A stretch of DNA of 64,000 nt from Embiotoca jacksoni (GCA_022577435.1 JAKOON010000027.1:3990122-4054121); one strand, 5' to 3'. Positions 1 through 13,000 are shown, counted from the stretch's first letter. A program made the numbers and translations. The notes: a model not told the origin generated them from the sequence alone.

Positions 1-3000
1 TCTTGTTTTTTTGCTGAATCAGGCAAACGGTGGAGCCTCTAAGTCGAAGGCACTTTGAATCTCTTTTCACTGAGAGTCCAGCGTGGTGGCTGTCGGAAAC
101 TCTACACCGAGCACTTGAGGTGAGGTGCATTGTGCTCCGCAAAGGCAGAAGATTTGCCAATTCATGGCCCACTGTAATCAAGTAGACTTGTGCTTAGACC
201 ACGCTGAATGCTGCGTATTGTTTTAAAGGACTTGATCTTTACAAAGAAAATGAAAAATGTTCCGTTTGCCTCCTGGCTGACATCCTCTCTCTCTCTCTCG
301 GGGATCAGAATGACTCACCAGCCCCTGAAGGTTGTTTTATTTTTCAGTCTCTGCTCCTCTTGCTGTTATGAAGAAAGGCTTTTTAAAGTGCTCTATTATC
401 TGCACACAGCAGAATTCACACTCAAACGATGGCCATGAAATGCCAGCATCAATACGTCGTATCACTGTGTGCTACTGGATATTTATTGCTGCTGCACTTT
501 CAGTCGTGATCACACTGACAAGCCACCAGATGTCCCACTGAAGAATGTATTCATCACAGCCAATTCAAAAAAAACAACAACAAAACCTCCGGAGTTTTCG
601 GGGACGTCGTCCCACGACTGTTTTCCTTATTCCTCAGGACAGTCGTACTGTCCTACATGTCCGAGGAACAGGGATAAAAACAAAAAAACAAAACAAACAA
701 TGGCCCTGACCTTGTCTAGGTGTCTCCATGGCGACGAGGCCTCACCATAAAGCATTCCCCACTGTGCGCTCCCGACAGGCCGGCCTTGCCGAAGACACGC
801 TGAACAAGTGAGGGGGCTAAGTGAGACAAATCCTGCAGGATGTAAACACTCAGTTCTACTAACAGCATATTTACGTATTTATTTACGCATGAAAAGCATT
901 TACAGACATACAAACATTATTGTACAGACTTTAGCATTGCCGGCTCGGACTCTAAAACTGATTTTGTTTCGGAATAAGGAATCTGCATGCTTATAAGTGG
1001 ATTCGTTTAAATGTATCATAACTAAAAAAAAAAGTTATTCTGTAGTGTAGAACTTCTTCTGATGAGTTCTAATGATCTTACCTAATGTACCATGTGTAAG
1101 TACAGCCCGCAAGGCCACAACAGTCTTTTGTATGTCAAGTGGGATAAAATGGTCGTCTAAAGTGTCTCATGGAGACGAGGTTGAGCGACCATCCTTTATC
1201 TCTTAGGGGCTAAACATAGCTTTACTGTTAGCCTCTTAGCGAGGAACCTCCCACCGGTCTCGGTGTTTTACTCTAAAGAGGGATGGTCCATATGGTCGGA
1301 TCTGTTCGTTCTTAGGCATGAGGCGTTCAGAGTGTAAACACGAACACTTTGTTTTAACATCAATTTACCAAGATGTTTACCAGAGAAGCTTGAAGCAGAG
1401 GGATTGTTTCGATTGGAGTAAACTGGCTCCAGTTTGCTCTGAACAGCCACAAACAGAAGAAAGACTAAGTGGCACAAAAACATCAACGTATAGATAAAAA
1501 GTCACAGTTAAGGGAATATTAATGTACAGTAAGTTAGGTAGTAAAAGTGAATGGGTTTGAGTAAAATCAATTATTTTTTAAGCCCACTAGATGAAGCAGA
1601 CAAGCTTTTAAAATGATGTTCTCCCGTTCAGGGGAACTGTCAACTATCAGGAGGCCATTAAACATCTCTGAAGAGCCTTAAAAATAGTTTGAGACCAGTT
1701 AGCCTTAATTTTTGTATTAATGTCTCATTATCCTCGTTTGATAATACAGCTATCAGCAAGGACAAACATATTGAGGTGCAGTGTTCATGTTTGCCTGTTC
1801 TTCATCTTTTGAAATTGATCCTCCTCAATTTCACAATTCAATCATTTATTTTCGATTTCAAAACAGCCTCTGGTCTGTCTTGTTGTTCTTTTGTCCCTTA
1901 ACAGTTTAGGATGTGATTCTCACTGTCCAACACCGTCCAAGGCAACACTGGTCGGTCTGGTTTCTTAATTTCCTCAACTTGCGTCATTAGGAAGCCGCCA
2001 GCTACACTTTGTCTCCTGCACCGATCCATTTGCCACCACAAAAATACAACTTAGCAGCTTAGATATACTAAAGCACAACATATTGTTGTGTGCAGTTTGA
2101 GAGAAATACATGATTCTTTCAATATCTCATTCAGAAATCCACCTCACTGCAAATTTGACCCGTGTACGACTCACTCAAGGACCAGAGAGGCACACTGAGC
2201 GCGACAATGCGGGGAGGTGGTCCTCGAGAGGCAGCGGCCGCATCGCTGGAGGCGGTCGGCGGGGGAAAGAGTAAACCAGAGAGAGAAAGAGAGCAGGTGG
2301 CAGAGGGCTTAACCTGACCTAAAACCCATCAAATGAGCTCATCTCCCCGGGGCTTAGCCAGCTTCGAATTGTCTGCTCTGTCAGGACAGCCAGATCTGGG
2401 TACCCCACCCCACCCCACCCGCAGTCGGCCAAGTCAGCCGCCAGCGCCCTGCTAATCTGTCTGAGTACTACCTGTGGGCCATATGGTCTCCGCCGTGTCC
2501 CACAGTCTTGAGTAGTTGCAAAGAGACAGTGGGTGGAGGGGATTTGAGGTCTCATTTGAATACCTGGATATATCTCTCTGTGCGTGGCGACGACAGCGGG
2601 AGTGACAGCTACATTTAAACAGTTTCAACCCTAGCATGCAACATAATCTCACTGCATCCCTGCATTGGTGTGACCTACCTCACTAAAGCCCCTCCATTCA
2701 TGTCCTGGCAGCACAGGTAAGCCCGTAGGCAAAAAGCAGACTGCCACAATCCCACTGTCTCAATAACAAGTGTGCTTTGAAAGCTGCACTAATCCTTTGT
2801 TTTGAACATGCCCGAGTGAACCTCATATCACCTCATATGGACCATAGAGTGAATCTGCAATGCTCTCTTGGGACATAACACACTGCAGACTGAGGTGTTC
2901 TTGGAAAAAAAAACTATATAAATTGAAGAGGAAACACATAAAAACATGTTTTGTCGTTGAGGTGTGGCAGAGGTAGGGACAATAACAAAGCCCTGTTATG

Positions 3001-4853
3001 GTAGCTGTGTCAGCACCACATCTTCCTTCCTGGTGTTGCGCTCTAATCCCCTGAGTACAAGCCTATTCTAATGATGTCATGACAGACAGAAGAGTTGGTA
3101 TTGTCCTTAAGACTTGGTGTAATTGAATTACATCCGAGAAGACAAACAAAGAAGTCCGATCAAAGCGCTACGGATTAGAAGGGTTCTCGAGGAAAATCCT
3201 TCAAACAGGAGAAAACACAATCACAACCTCACGAGTGTAATGTTTCCCTTCCCGTCACTGTCATCGTATCGAGGCAAATTATGCATCAGCCGGTGCTGCT
3301 GTTTCTGTCGAGGCTTTGTATCAGTGAAGACAAGCTGCCCGCAGACGCCTCATTCAGCCCACGCAACGAGCGAGGAGACACCTCAGCAAGTTCCCAGTCA
3401 CGACGCTCATTATCATTTGCACTGCCTTCATCCTCATTGCACATCCTGCTAAATGGTCTCCAAGAGGGACTAGTTGAAAAGCGAAAGCCTGATGGTAAAT
3501 GTGGTCCTCACGGAGCTTGTACTTACAGTCTGCCCTTCTCATGTGGGAAGTCACATGGTAGCAACCTCATTAAACACAATGCACGTTGGTCATGCTCTGA
3601 GGACGAGAGCCTCAGAGGGAAGGAAAAAAACACCTCCGCTGTATAACAACAATTAAAACAAAAATCCTGTTTATCTGCTGCAATAATTACTTTCAACATT
3701 CAAGTTTCAATTGTCATTTATTGAAAAGGCACAACACCAGTTGTTTGTTGTTGTGCGCAGCGATGGCCAAGCTCACCAATCTGCATTGTGTTTGGTCAGA
3801 AACATTCCTGTTTTGGTTTACTCTAATGGAAAATACAATTAGCACAATAGTTCCCTTCAAAACTGTTTGCTTGCCAAATAAATGAGAAAGCTATCTCAGA
3901 TTGGTTCGGGGGGGAAAAAAAAGAAAAGAAACAAGACCATAGTGGGAGTGAACATAGTCAAAAGCACAAGGCAATTAGTGACATTGTTGTTTACATACGT
4001 CAACACATTAGAAGATTTAGAGTATGTTTAATTGTCTGGTGTATCATAGAAAATACAGCGGTAAATAACTATTATCTTTGTTACCCATGAATCTACTGAT
4101 TATTTATATAATGTAACAAAGTCTGTAATGGAGGCAGGATGTTTTACAGTTTATTGTGTGCACTGAAACATATACACCAACTCCGATTGGCCGGGCTCTA
4201 CTATTCGATAAAGTTGAAGAGTTGCATTGTGGGTAACATAAGTGGTCTTGACAAGGAAGAAGAACGCATCGGATAAAAATGAAACTCTAATTCTGCTGCA
4301 TCATATTTGTCCCCTGTGAGTCTGGTATAGGAGTATAATGCCGATTAGTAGAGTTTAAATGACATCATTATCAGATAAACCCGTATATGAAATAATTACT
4401 ACTTGCTGGCCGATTTTAACACTGTTATTATTCTAGTCAGACAGTCAGAGAAAAGAATGAACTACCATCAGCATGAATGTTTTATATTAGACGTGTTCCA
4501 CAGCCCTGCAGCTGCTGATGTCCAATTAAACCCCGGGCGCCTGCTGTGGTGAGACTTTGAGTGGTTTGCTTCTGGAAGAATTTCCTTTCTATCATTTGTT
4601 AGAAAGGTCACTCTGTGTTACAGGTCTCAGTCATCCTGCATTCAACTGCAAATGAAATGTGACATTTGAGCTTTACAAATGAGTTGTTTTGTTTAAAAAA
4701 AAAGAAAAAAAAAAAAGAGTTGCTAGCCTCAGGTCCCCTGCAGATACCTTATCTGTGCAGCCTCACGACAGGCAGGGAGGGAGGGAGGCGGGGGAGGGGG
4801 TGGGGGATGTGAAACGACAGCCCTTTGCCCACACGAGCACGTAAACAGCTCAC
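1..4853 (-). other. kif19: kif19 intron 2 (partial)
   Basis: No exon-like stretch with kinesin similarity was found. The expected next exon (human block DPDDILRAHRSREKS) is absent, so the whole interval is taken as intron 2, continuing off the left edge. It contains a perfect short hairpin at 637-655 and a CCCCA tandem run at 2403-2420. Confidence 0.6.
637..655. repeat. Short perfect hairpin in kif19 intron 2
   Basis: AGGACAGT, a 3-nt loop CGT, then ACTGTCCT. A small perfect inverted repeat in intronic sequence; probably chance. Confidence 0.6.
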
Positions 4854-4934
4854 CTGGTCGTCCACTCTGTGGGCCACAATCGTGGCCGCCTCCTCCTGCT
4901 CAGCATCGCTGAGCGGGCGGATCCTCAAGGCAAC
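4854..4934 (-). CDS. kif19: kif19 coding exon 2 (residues 14-40)
   Basis: An 81-bp phase-0 exon encodes VALRIRPLSDAEQEEAATIV and AHRVDDQ. VALRIRP is the first beta strand of the kinesin motor, and the rest matches human KIF19 (VALRVRPISVAELEEGATLI). The acceptor is GCCGCAG and the donor GTGAGC. Confidence 0.92.
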
Positions 4935-6915
4935 CTGCGGCACACAGAGCGAACAGGCGTTATCCTCAAATTGAATCAACATGGAGATAATATTACATCT
5001 ACTGGCGTTAATGATTAGAACATGAACTGAACGACATTGACAGCAGATAAAAGTGCTTCACCCTCCTATTTACGAAGGATCCGGAGTTATAATTTAATGT
5101 ACGTCGCTTCGACTTTGCTGTGGGCCGAATGAAAGTGTGGCACAGGAGAAAAGTCTGTCTTGTCACGTGCAGCATACAGTGTGTGAGAATCCCTCTGTTC
5201 TCCCGACTCTGCTGATTTTAAACATTTCATTCATTTGGCACATGATGAAAGCCGATCAGGCTTCTGTGGGAGTCTGGGGCTCCTCTGGAGTTTGCACAGT
5301 TTTGCAAAATAATCTCTGAAGATCTCATCAGGATTATCTTGGTTTAAGATCTGAGACAGCAAAATGTTAATAGAAAGCCTGCACTACCAAAACAGACAAT
5401 ATGAAAGATGTTGTCATATAGCCAGGTGGGGGAAGATATAATACATAACTGCATTGCATTAGGGGAGGTGTAAAAAAAAAGAAAAAAAAAAAAAGGACAT
5501 CTTTCCTTAATTGTCTCTGTGAAGGAGTTGCAGTTCAAAATCTGAAAGAGCATCAAACACAGACACTAACATTTAGTATATCAGTGGTGTAAACTAAACC
5601 CTCTGGTCCTTTTCCCATGTAAATTTAGAAGATGATCCTCATTTACACGTTTTTCTCTTCCCACAGCCCAAACACGTAGTTTATAAATCAACTGGAAACC
5701 CAGCATTGCTTTTACATCTAACTATATATTTACCACGGTCTTCTGTATGTGTGTTACTTCTGTGGCAGACCGGAAGTGTAGCCTGCCTTCTGCCCGGTGC
5801 ATGCTGGGATAGCTTACATACCACCAGCACCTTGAATATGTCGACAAACAGAGAAACAGCTGGATGGATAAATTTACTGACTAATTTAGCTGCTGGGTTC
5901 AGTCCTAATCACTTCACATCCTGATAAATGTCGATCTCTCGTGCACAAAGTAAGAAACAAATTTAGTGAAGACATTTTCCTACCATCAGCAAAGCTTACT
6001 TAAAGTGAAACAGACACGCTTAGTTCAACAGGGTAAATTATAAACAGTGGGTGGCACTCAGCAGGTACAAAACAACTAAATGAGAGGCGCATTGTGTTAT
6101 CATTAGCTGCATTCAAAGTCATACTGCTGTTTGTCTGCATAATTTATTTCTGTGAAAACATTGAGAGGTCAGTGGAAAAGCTTTTAATGTGAATACAATG
6201 AGCAGCAGATGTGTCATTAAATCAAGAACAAGGATATAACCAACAGGCATAAGCAAGTAGTAAGAAATGTGCAGCCGCTTTTTGGCCATATTGGTGTTTT
6301 TTTTTTTTTTAATAATACTGATCCACCTCAGCTTCACTAAGGCACCAAACGGGGGATAAAAAAAAGCCCCTCCGTCTGTCAGCAACCTGTAGAAGGTGTA
6401 TTACATGGTGGACAAGAGAGGCCAGGCAACTGAAACAGACACTTCAATAATTCAGGTATGGGCTGCAAAACACTGTGCAGCGGGTGTAAAGGAAAAATGA
6501 ACATTTAACACCAACGGATGGTGCTGAAATTAATTTAAAAAAAAAAGAAACTGCTAAAATAAAATAAAAAATCACAGAAAAATGCACCTCCAATTTTATT
6601 GTTAGATAATTAGTTAATATGTTTTAGCTCATACAATATAAAGTTTTCCAGTACAACACCGCCTTTTATCGTCTAAATAATTCAATTGTATTCCTATATT
6701 TCACTCAGTGTTAACATAAATGGGACAATACAGGCATTTTTTTTTAATTTTTTTTTTTAGCAAAAATGGTTTAAATGTTTTTTTTCCTGACCACGAACAG
6801 CCAGTGAAAGTAAAGAGGAAACTGGCAGCTCAGGTTGTATCAAGGAATTGAAAAACAAGATTGAGGGTGAACTCACAGTTAATTGATGGTCCTTTGACTC
6901 CACCGTGTCCTTCAT
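4854..6915 (-). CDS. kif19: Kinesin family member 19 (kif19), 5' part only
   Basis: Two coding exons of a minus-strand gene lie here: 6915-6877 and 4934-4854. Together they encode MKDTVESKDHQLT joined to VALRIRPLSDAEQEEAATIV and then AHRVDDQ. Human KIF19 begins MKDSGDSKDQQLMVALRVRP, so both start and junction agree. KIF19 is a kinesin-8 motor that walks to the tips of motile cilia and depolymerises microtubules there, limiting cilium length. The 40 visible residues cover the N-terminal leader and the first strand of the motor domain (VALRIRP). The nucleotide-binding P-loop and everything later must lie beyond position 1. Exon 1 is split from exon 2 by a 1942-bp GT-AG intron (donor GTGAGT, acceptor GCCGCAG). 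Confidence 0.9.
4935..6876 (-). other. kif19: kif19 intron 1
   Basis: A 1942-bp GT-AG intron. It is AT-rich with short A/T homopolymers (5468-5495 and 6297-6311). No additional gene or clear repeat was recognised. Confidence 0.75.
6877..6915 (-). CDS. kif19: kif19 coding exon 1 (residues 1-13)
   Basis: It encodes MKDTVESKDHQLT and ends in phase 0 at the donor GTGAGT. The ATG has A at -3 (GTGAACATGA). The frame is open further upstream to another ATG at 7041, which would add 42 residues rich in Arg and Pro. The shorter start is chosen because it matches the human KIF19 N-terminus. Confidence 0.88.
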
Positions 6916-7460
6916 GTTCACTTTTGGTTCCGGCAGAGAAGGATAACGAGCATCAGCAGCACCCGGGGTCCTGGACCGTCCTGCTCCCCGTCGGTACCTG
7001 CATGCCACCGGGACCACCTGCAGCCACCACCGCTTCAGCAACTGGTGGACTCAGCTGCCGCACGAGCGCCTCCTCCTCCTCCTCCTCGTCCTCCTCCTCT
7101 TCTTCTGGACAGCTACCACCGGAGCTAACCACCTCTCTCCGGCTGTGCGAGTACCAGCCGAGCCGCCCCTACTGTTTTTTTTTTTGGTTTCCTTCTCTGA
7201 GTCCTTCAAAGTGCGTCGACGCTGCGCTGCTCCCCCGGTGGAAACACGACAGAAAAATAAAGTGGAAAAACCTGAAGAGAGCGGCAGGTAGAAGCAGCGG
7301 CGGCGGCGGCGGCAGCAGCAGCGGCAGCAGCAGCCCACCTGCTGCGGTCACTTCCTTGTGTGCGCCTCGCGGCTCCTCTCCGCTGCCCTGCTGCTGTTGT
7401 GGGGTTTGTGTGCGCGTGTGTTTTTGTGAGTGTGCGCGTGTGTTGTCCCGAGAGATCCGG
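6916..7460 (-). promoter_or_regulatory. kif19: kif19 5' leader and GC-rich promoter region
   Basis: GC-rich sequence directly upstream of the kif19 start codon. It includes an imperfect CAG/CGG trinucleotide tract at about 7294-7345 and CTC/TCC-rich stretches at 7070-7105. Open frames on both strands across this stretch come from base composition and triplet repeats, not genes. No clear RFX X-box (expected for cilia genes) was recognised by eye. Confidence 0.55.
7294..7345. repeat. Imperfect CGG/CAG trinucleotide tract
   Basis: Mixed GGC and AGC triplets just upstream of kif19. In translation it gives Gly/Ser or Ala/Leu homopolymer frames on both strands, which explains several spurious ORFs here. 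Confidence 0.85.
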
Positions 7461-8879
7461 TACTATCAAGTCAGCTACTGTAAACAATAGCAGCCTACTT
7501 CCGATTATAAAATAAAACCCTATAGTCGGGGATTTTTTTTTTTTTTTCATTTACAAAATAAATTGCCAAAAAATACATGGCTTGATTTCAGTCAATTTTA
7601 TATATATATTTAAAAAAAATTATATTCTTCTCAAACTGTGTAAAGCAAACACAAACATAGCCCAAATTATACGTGTTTCACCTTCTAAAGTGCTACCTAT
7701 CATCCAAAACAAAAACAAAAAAAATCCCAGTGTACTGTAGTTTACAGGATTAGCTCTTGTAGTTACAGTGTAGTTACAGCCCCAGTTTCTGCCCCTCATT
7801 AACCCACTTTCTCTAAGATGAACTGGTTTTAAAACTCCTACTGTCACTTTCAAATGTGTCTGGACAACCCACAGACTAATCTAGACATCTGAGATGAAAA
7901 AAATAGTCAGTCCAATTAACAATGAAAACATATTTCTACAAATTATGTATCTGTTTCCAATCAAAACAAAGATGACAGCCATGTCTTGAAAGACGACTCG
8001 GGTAAATAAATGGATTAAAAATAATTCAGTGGACAGAATACTTTTATACAGATGGTTTCAAGGGTTTCACAGGATTGTAGAGAAGCTTTCAGAATAGTGG
8101 TATAATATGTATTTGATCTCCTGGGTTTTTTAGGGAATAAACTTTCAGAGAAACCTTCAGTCAGCTCTGTGACTTGAATGTGTGCTGCCACATTAGTTAG
8201 TGGCACTAACTGAGGCTGCAGTTAATACAGTTTCACCTTCTGCTGCAGTATGCTGACATCTGCTGGTAAACAATCTAAATGACCTTTTTAATGCAAGCTT
8301 GGCCACATGGTCAAATTCAAAAATAGAAAATAATTGTGTTTGTAGGGATAAATAAATACAATTGATTTTTATTTTTTTTTGCTGTATATTTCTATATTGC
8401 TGTGCATATTTGTAGTATGTGTACACATCCTTGGACAATAAAGCTGAGGCTACAAATTCTAATGCTTCACACACATCTAGAACTAGACAGCACAGAAGAT
8501 CTATACAGTCACCGCAGTTTTAAGGCGAACAGCCAAGATTAGTGTCATCAGTTCGGTATCTGACCGAATGCTCAAAATAATACTGCTGCAAAAATGTAAA
8601 AAAAGCCATTTGGTCACTGATAATTGCTTTAAGTGCACTGTATATTTTTTAAATCATGTGAGATAAACTGCAGAATTTGGAGACAAGCTATTACAATGTC
8701 TGGTTTGAATTATTATTATGTTCAGCAAGTTGCATTATAAGATATTCAGAGACTGAGTGTATTTTAAGGATTAGTACAGGCTAAAAGAATTGTGCTTTCA
8801 CTTCATTGTACCCTTAAAAAAAACAAAAAAAAACAAGGCACAAACACTTAACAACAAAATGAGAAACTCATCAAATTGT
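7461..8879. other. ttyh2-kif19 intergenic interval
   Basis: AT-rich non-coding sequence between the end of ttyh2 and the GC-rich kif19 promoter. No exon was recognised. In human this position holds DNAI2; nothing here resembles that gene, and the space is too small for it. A plus-strand stretch ending GGACAATAAAGCTGA near 8440 looks like the tail of an old retroposed sequence, but this is weak. Confidence 0.6.
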
Positions 8880-9974
8880 ACTCAAAGCTGGTTTATTCAA
8901 CTCACAACTTGACCCTGAAGTTCGGAGTCTCACACACAAAATTAAGCACCACTCTCAGTGCCTGAACAGTGTAACATGCAGAAAGAAACAACACAATAAA
9001 AGTATTAATAAATGGCACTGCATGTATTAAATCCTCTACAGAAAAATACTGTTAGTCAGTACAAAGTTGAACTGTTTGGATGTTTTGATGAAAATAATTA
9101 CCTGATTATTCTCATTAATCATAGTCAGAGCAGAACAGCTTCCCATGTCATGGCAGAAGTGACAACTTCATCGTGTTAGTTGGTTTAGATACTCAGAGAG
9201 CATGAATTAATGGCCCTTTAGAAGATACAAAACAAAAAATAGTGACAAAATGTGACATTGCCACACAAAACTAGAAAAAATATGTATAAAAATGGCACAC
9301 TGTTTAAACAAAATCTGAAAAAGACAAGAGTCTGTTATTGTACAACGTATTTACAGAAGCCGTGGTCTCAGGGAGTTTCGTCTCTGGAGATTTTTTTGTA
9401 AAACGTAAAGCTTCACTTGCAGATGTGTTTTTGTGTGCGAGAATGTAAATAAATTATACGTTGACCTGCGGCTGTGTGTGCTGCCAGTGCTGGGTTTGTG
9501 CTTCACAAATATCAAGCATGAAGCATAATACACGGAGAACAATACGGCATGTTCACGCCAGCTTTTTGTGTTCACATTTTTCTCTTTGAAGACCTGAACG
9601 TAAGCTGTCACAACTTAAAACAGGCAAATCTCTTTTTTTAAATGTCTTTTTTTTTTTTTTTTTTTTTTATCGTACTGGGAAACACTTTCAGTTTTTAACA
9701 TGTTTTAAAAGTTTGTGTCAGATTTAGAGGAGGTTAAGATCGACAGCGGGTGCCACAAATGTTTAGCAGGTTCTCCGAACGAAGGACAGAAACGAGGGTA
9801 AAACACAGAGAGAACAGCACCGATATCGCTCCACCGTCCTTTCACCGCCCAGGCCCGAGTCCGGGACCGACCAGATGTTGCACTCTGTCCTCTGTGATGC
9901 TTCTGACAGCCACACAACTCCCGTCCCGTCGAGGCTGTGCGACGCTGCTTCCCTCCTCGGGCACGTACAGAAGT
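8880..9974 (-). other. ttyh2: ttyh2 3' untranslated region
   Basis: This is the stretch between the TAG and the first good poly(A) signal in the transcript direction, about 1.1 kb, with no other exon-like signal. A T run at 9647-9668 (A-rich in the mRNA) could cause internal oligo-dT priming, so truncated cDNA ends near 9.65 kb should be read with care. The exact cleavage site is inferred. Confidence 0.7.
8892..8897 (-). terminator. ttyh2: Candidate ttyh2 polyadenylation signal AATAAA
   Basis: A canonical AATAAA hexamer on the minus strand is followed within 20-60 nt by a GU/U-rich stretch (GTTGTTAAGTGTTTGTG, then long T runs to about 8816). It is the first AATAAA or ATTAAA I found downstream of the stop codon. 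Confidence 0.7.
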
Positions 9975-10055
9975 CTATGCTTGGAAGTCGTTTCCAAAGT
10001 GTCTACTCTGCTCCTCGGTCATGGACAGGTAGGTGGCCCTCATAGTGGGGGAGTA
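9975..10055 (-). CDS. ttyh2: ttyh2 coding exon 14 (residues 509-534 and stop)
   Basis: The exon encodes YSPTMRATYLSMTEEQSRHF and GNDFQA, then TAG at 9977-9975. The human tail has the same layout (YSPSMRATYLS, ending in HYGNQFPA). The first codon completes the PPSY ligand of NEDD4-family ubiquitin ligases. The acceptor is CCTCCACAG. Confidence 0.95.
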   Translation of the reverse strand, partial: YSPTMRATYLSMTEEQSRHFGNDFQA

Positions 10056-13000
10056 CTGTGGAGGAAAGACGAACACAGAGACACAACACGGAGGCTATTA
10101 CAAGCCTGTTCCGGGAGCTCACGGTGGAAGTTTCACAGGTATTTACTGAACCTTATAAGCCAGTTATAATGACATAAAGTGGGGAAAAGGGGGCTTAAAG
10201 GAGTAGTCTGTGAAAAATCTATCTTTTGAGAATCAAATTCTCGCCTCAGGTGGCTCTGAAACATCGGCTTTGCAGAGATCGGCGGCTGTAGTAAGCTTAG
10301 ATTCACTGCAGCTATAATGGATTATAATGGAGAACCATGGTCATACAAAAATAATAAAATGTTTGTTGAGACTTTTCAAACTCCTGCACAATAATCCACT
10401 TGTCTGCAGTTTATCTGTACACTCGTTACGTCCCAGGAGACACATATTAAACACTAAATGCTGATTTAAAGTTTTGTTCTAATTTTCGTAAGATGAAATA
10501 GCTTCTGATTTCAATCACAATTTGCCAGAATGGAATTGTTATCAAAAGAATTCAAACAATAATTGTAACCTCTGTGGATCTAAGCTGACTACAGTTGCCA
10601 TCCTCAGCAAAGGAGCATGCTGCAAACTTTTACAAGCCGCCAGTCATGCCTTCAGCGGTTGAATATTTGACGCTAAAGAGATCGATTTTCAGAGGTGTAT
10701 TCCTTTAAATTGGACATACTCGACTAACCCGGTGCAAAAATAAGAGATCTAACCTGCATTTTTTTTTTTTCAAAGTAAGCAATCCCTTAATCTTTAAATT
10801 AGCTGCTATCAAACATGATTCCTGCTGAAGAAAACTTTGCTCTATAGAGTTGAATGATTGGAGCAAGACTGCATGCACAGGGGGAGGGAGGGGAAAGGGT
10901 GCTAACTGTGAGGACATCCAGAAACTACAGTACCACCCTGTGAACACCAGGGGCAGAAAACACTCTCGCTAAGTAAAATAAATGAGGACGACAGGTTGTG
11001 GGTTAAAAGCCATGCTAAAAAAACCAACAAAAAAAACCAACAGGAAAAAAAACTGCACAGGAACCGAAGTGACGTTGAAGGAGAGAGAGGGAACAGACGG
11101 AGATGCAACAGAGGAAAAAGAGAGGGAGGTCACCCTGAGGAAGAGTAGAAAAGACTTACTCGATTTCTATACTGCTGAGAGTATATCTCCAAAAGTTGAT
11201 AAAAAAAACAAAACAGGAGGGAATATAGAAATGAAAGATAACAAACGAACATACACACGACAAACAAACAAACAAAAAAAAAAATATATAAAAGAAGCTG
11301 TTAGCTGAAGACGACTGCATGGCGCTGCACATTTGTAGTCATGAGGGTTTTTAGTTATGCAATACGTGCTGGTATTAATTAGGAGAAGAAAAGTCATAAA
11401 GCAGAGAACATCACATTTTCTGTTCATTGTCCAGCTGGAACTCCATACTGAAGGTTAATTTTTATGATCAATGACATAACTTGTATTAAAACTGCAATGT
11501 CATTAAAATGAGAAAATATTCACTTTTGTATCAGTTTTGTGGATTTTAAACTTCTACACACATCAACAAAAAAAATTAAGTTTATCAGAAATGAAATAGA
11601 TATTTAAGATGTATTTCTCTCATAAATGTCAACATAAAAATGACAAAACAGTAGATTAAATACCCGCAAAATGCATTTAACCGATGCATTTCATCACACT
11701 TGTCGTTACGACGCTGTGCCCGATGAAAATTTGATTCAAAATGTTTCTATTTTTATCTGTGACATAACAGCAGGAAAATAGCCCAGCAAGGGGTGAAATA
11801 ATTCAGCGAGGAAGAGGAACCCCGTGTGTCAACAGAGTTTATGGGTTAAGACCCATGTCGCTCTCCTCCTGGGAGTTTGGCTTGAGAGAGGCTAAATGAT
11901 GTTCTGTTCATATTAAATATTAACTCCATTACTTCTCCCCTGCTTGCTTTGGGACTGTAAGTCTGCCTCCTGTGAATTATGGACAGAAGAAAAAAGGCAC
12001 AGTGTGTAACGAAGTGCGTGTCTCATTATTACTATTGAGATTCCTTTAAAAAAAGAAAAAAAGAAAAAAAAAAGTATATTTAATCAAAGAGAGGTTGTTA
12101 AATATGGCTTAAAGCTTCGAATGATGTCAAGGTGAAATTTCAGAAAGGAAGTGAGTCACTGAGTGAAAATATGAATGAAATTATTGGCAGTTATCTGTGA
12201 GAAAAATCCATTTCCTGTTCTTTCAAGGCTAAATGTGGTGCGCTAGCAGAGAGGGAAATGACTTCATAGGAAAGACTTGGCCTCTGGGACCCAACGTACC
12301 GAGGGGGGCGGAGAGCCTCGTCCAATCAGAGGCACATTCTCGTACCTCGGATTTCCCCCGAAAAGGGCCGTCTGGTTCCTGGGAAGAAAGAAAGGGGTGA
12401 CTCAGACGATGGGAGGAATTAATTAAATTTGCGCATTAAAATTGGGTCCGCCCTCCACTTTGCCTCCTCTCACTCACATGTACTCAGACATGGGGGCGTT
12501 GGTGAGCGCCGGGGCGGGCGGGTGCAGGCTGCTCTGGCTGCCCACGCTGCTGCTGTAGCTGCAGAAGCTGTGCATGTTGGTGTGGTTGGGGATCTGAGAG
12601 CCTATCCTCCGCGCCCGCGGGTTGAACGGGTCCTCCTCGTCGATGTCGTCGTAATCTCGCTCCCTAGACACGGAGCGGAAAAAAAAAAAAGAAAAAAAAA
12701 AAGGATTAAGCTTCGTTTTCCATCTTCAGTGTCACCGTGTGTTTCTTTGGTACAATATGAGTATCAGCTTACAGGTACTTGGAATTCTTATGGGCAGATG
12801 TGATCACTTTGTGTTACTTCACTTCATCTAAATGAGATTTAACAGGTGCTGATGAGCATTCACTAGCTGCGCTGTCAGGAAATCAAATCCAGATATTCAC
12901 ATTGTCAAAGATATCATGCGAGTTTTGTTGTTTATCACTTAGAAAAAAAGTTTCCTTCTTCATAGTTTATATCTCAAGTGTTATTTGAAAAGGAGGATTT

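Noticed and set aside
1..4853. Search for kif19 exon 3
   Set aside because: No minus-strand sequence resembling the next motor-domain block was found, so it probably lies outside the window.
6861..7490. 209-codon plus-strand open frame, the longest in the window
   Set aside because: It runs over the kif19 first exon and its GC-rich promoter, is full of Ser/Gly runs from triplet repeats, and has no family similarity.
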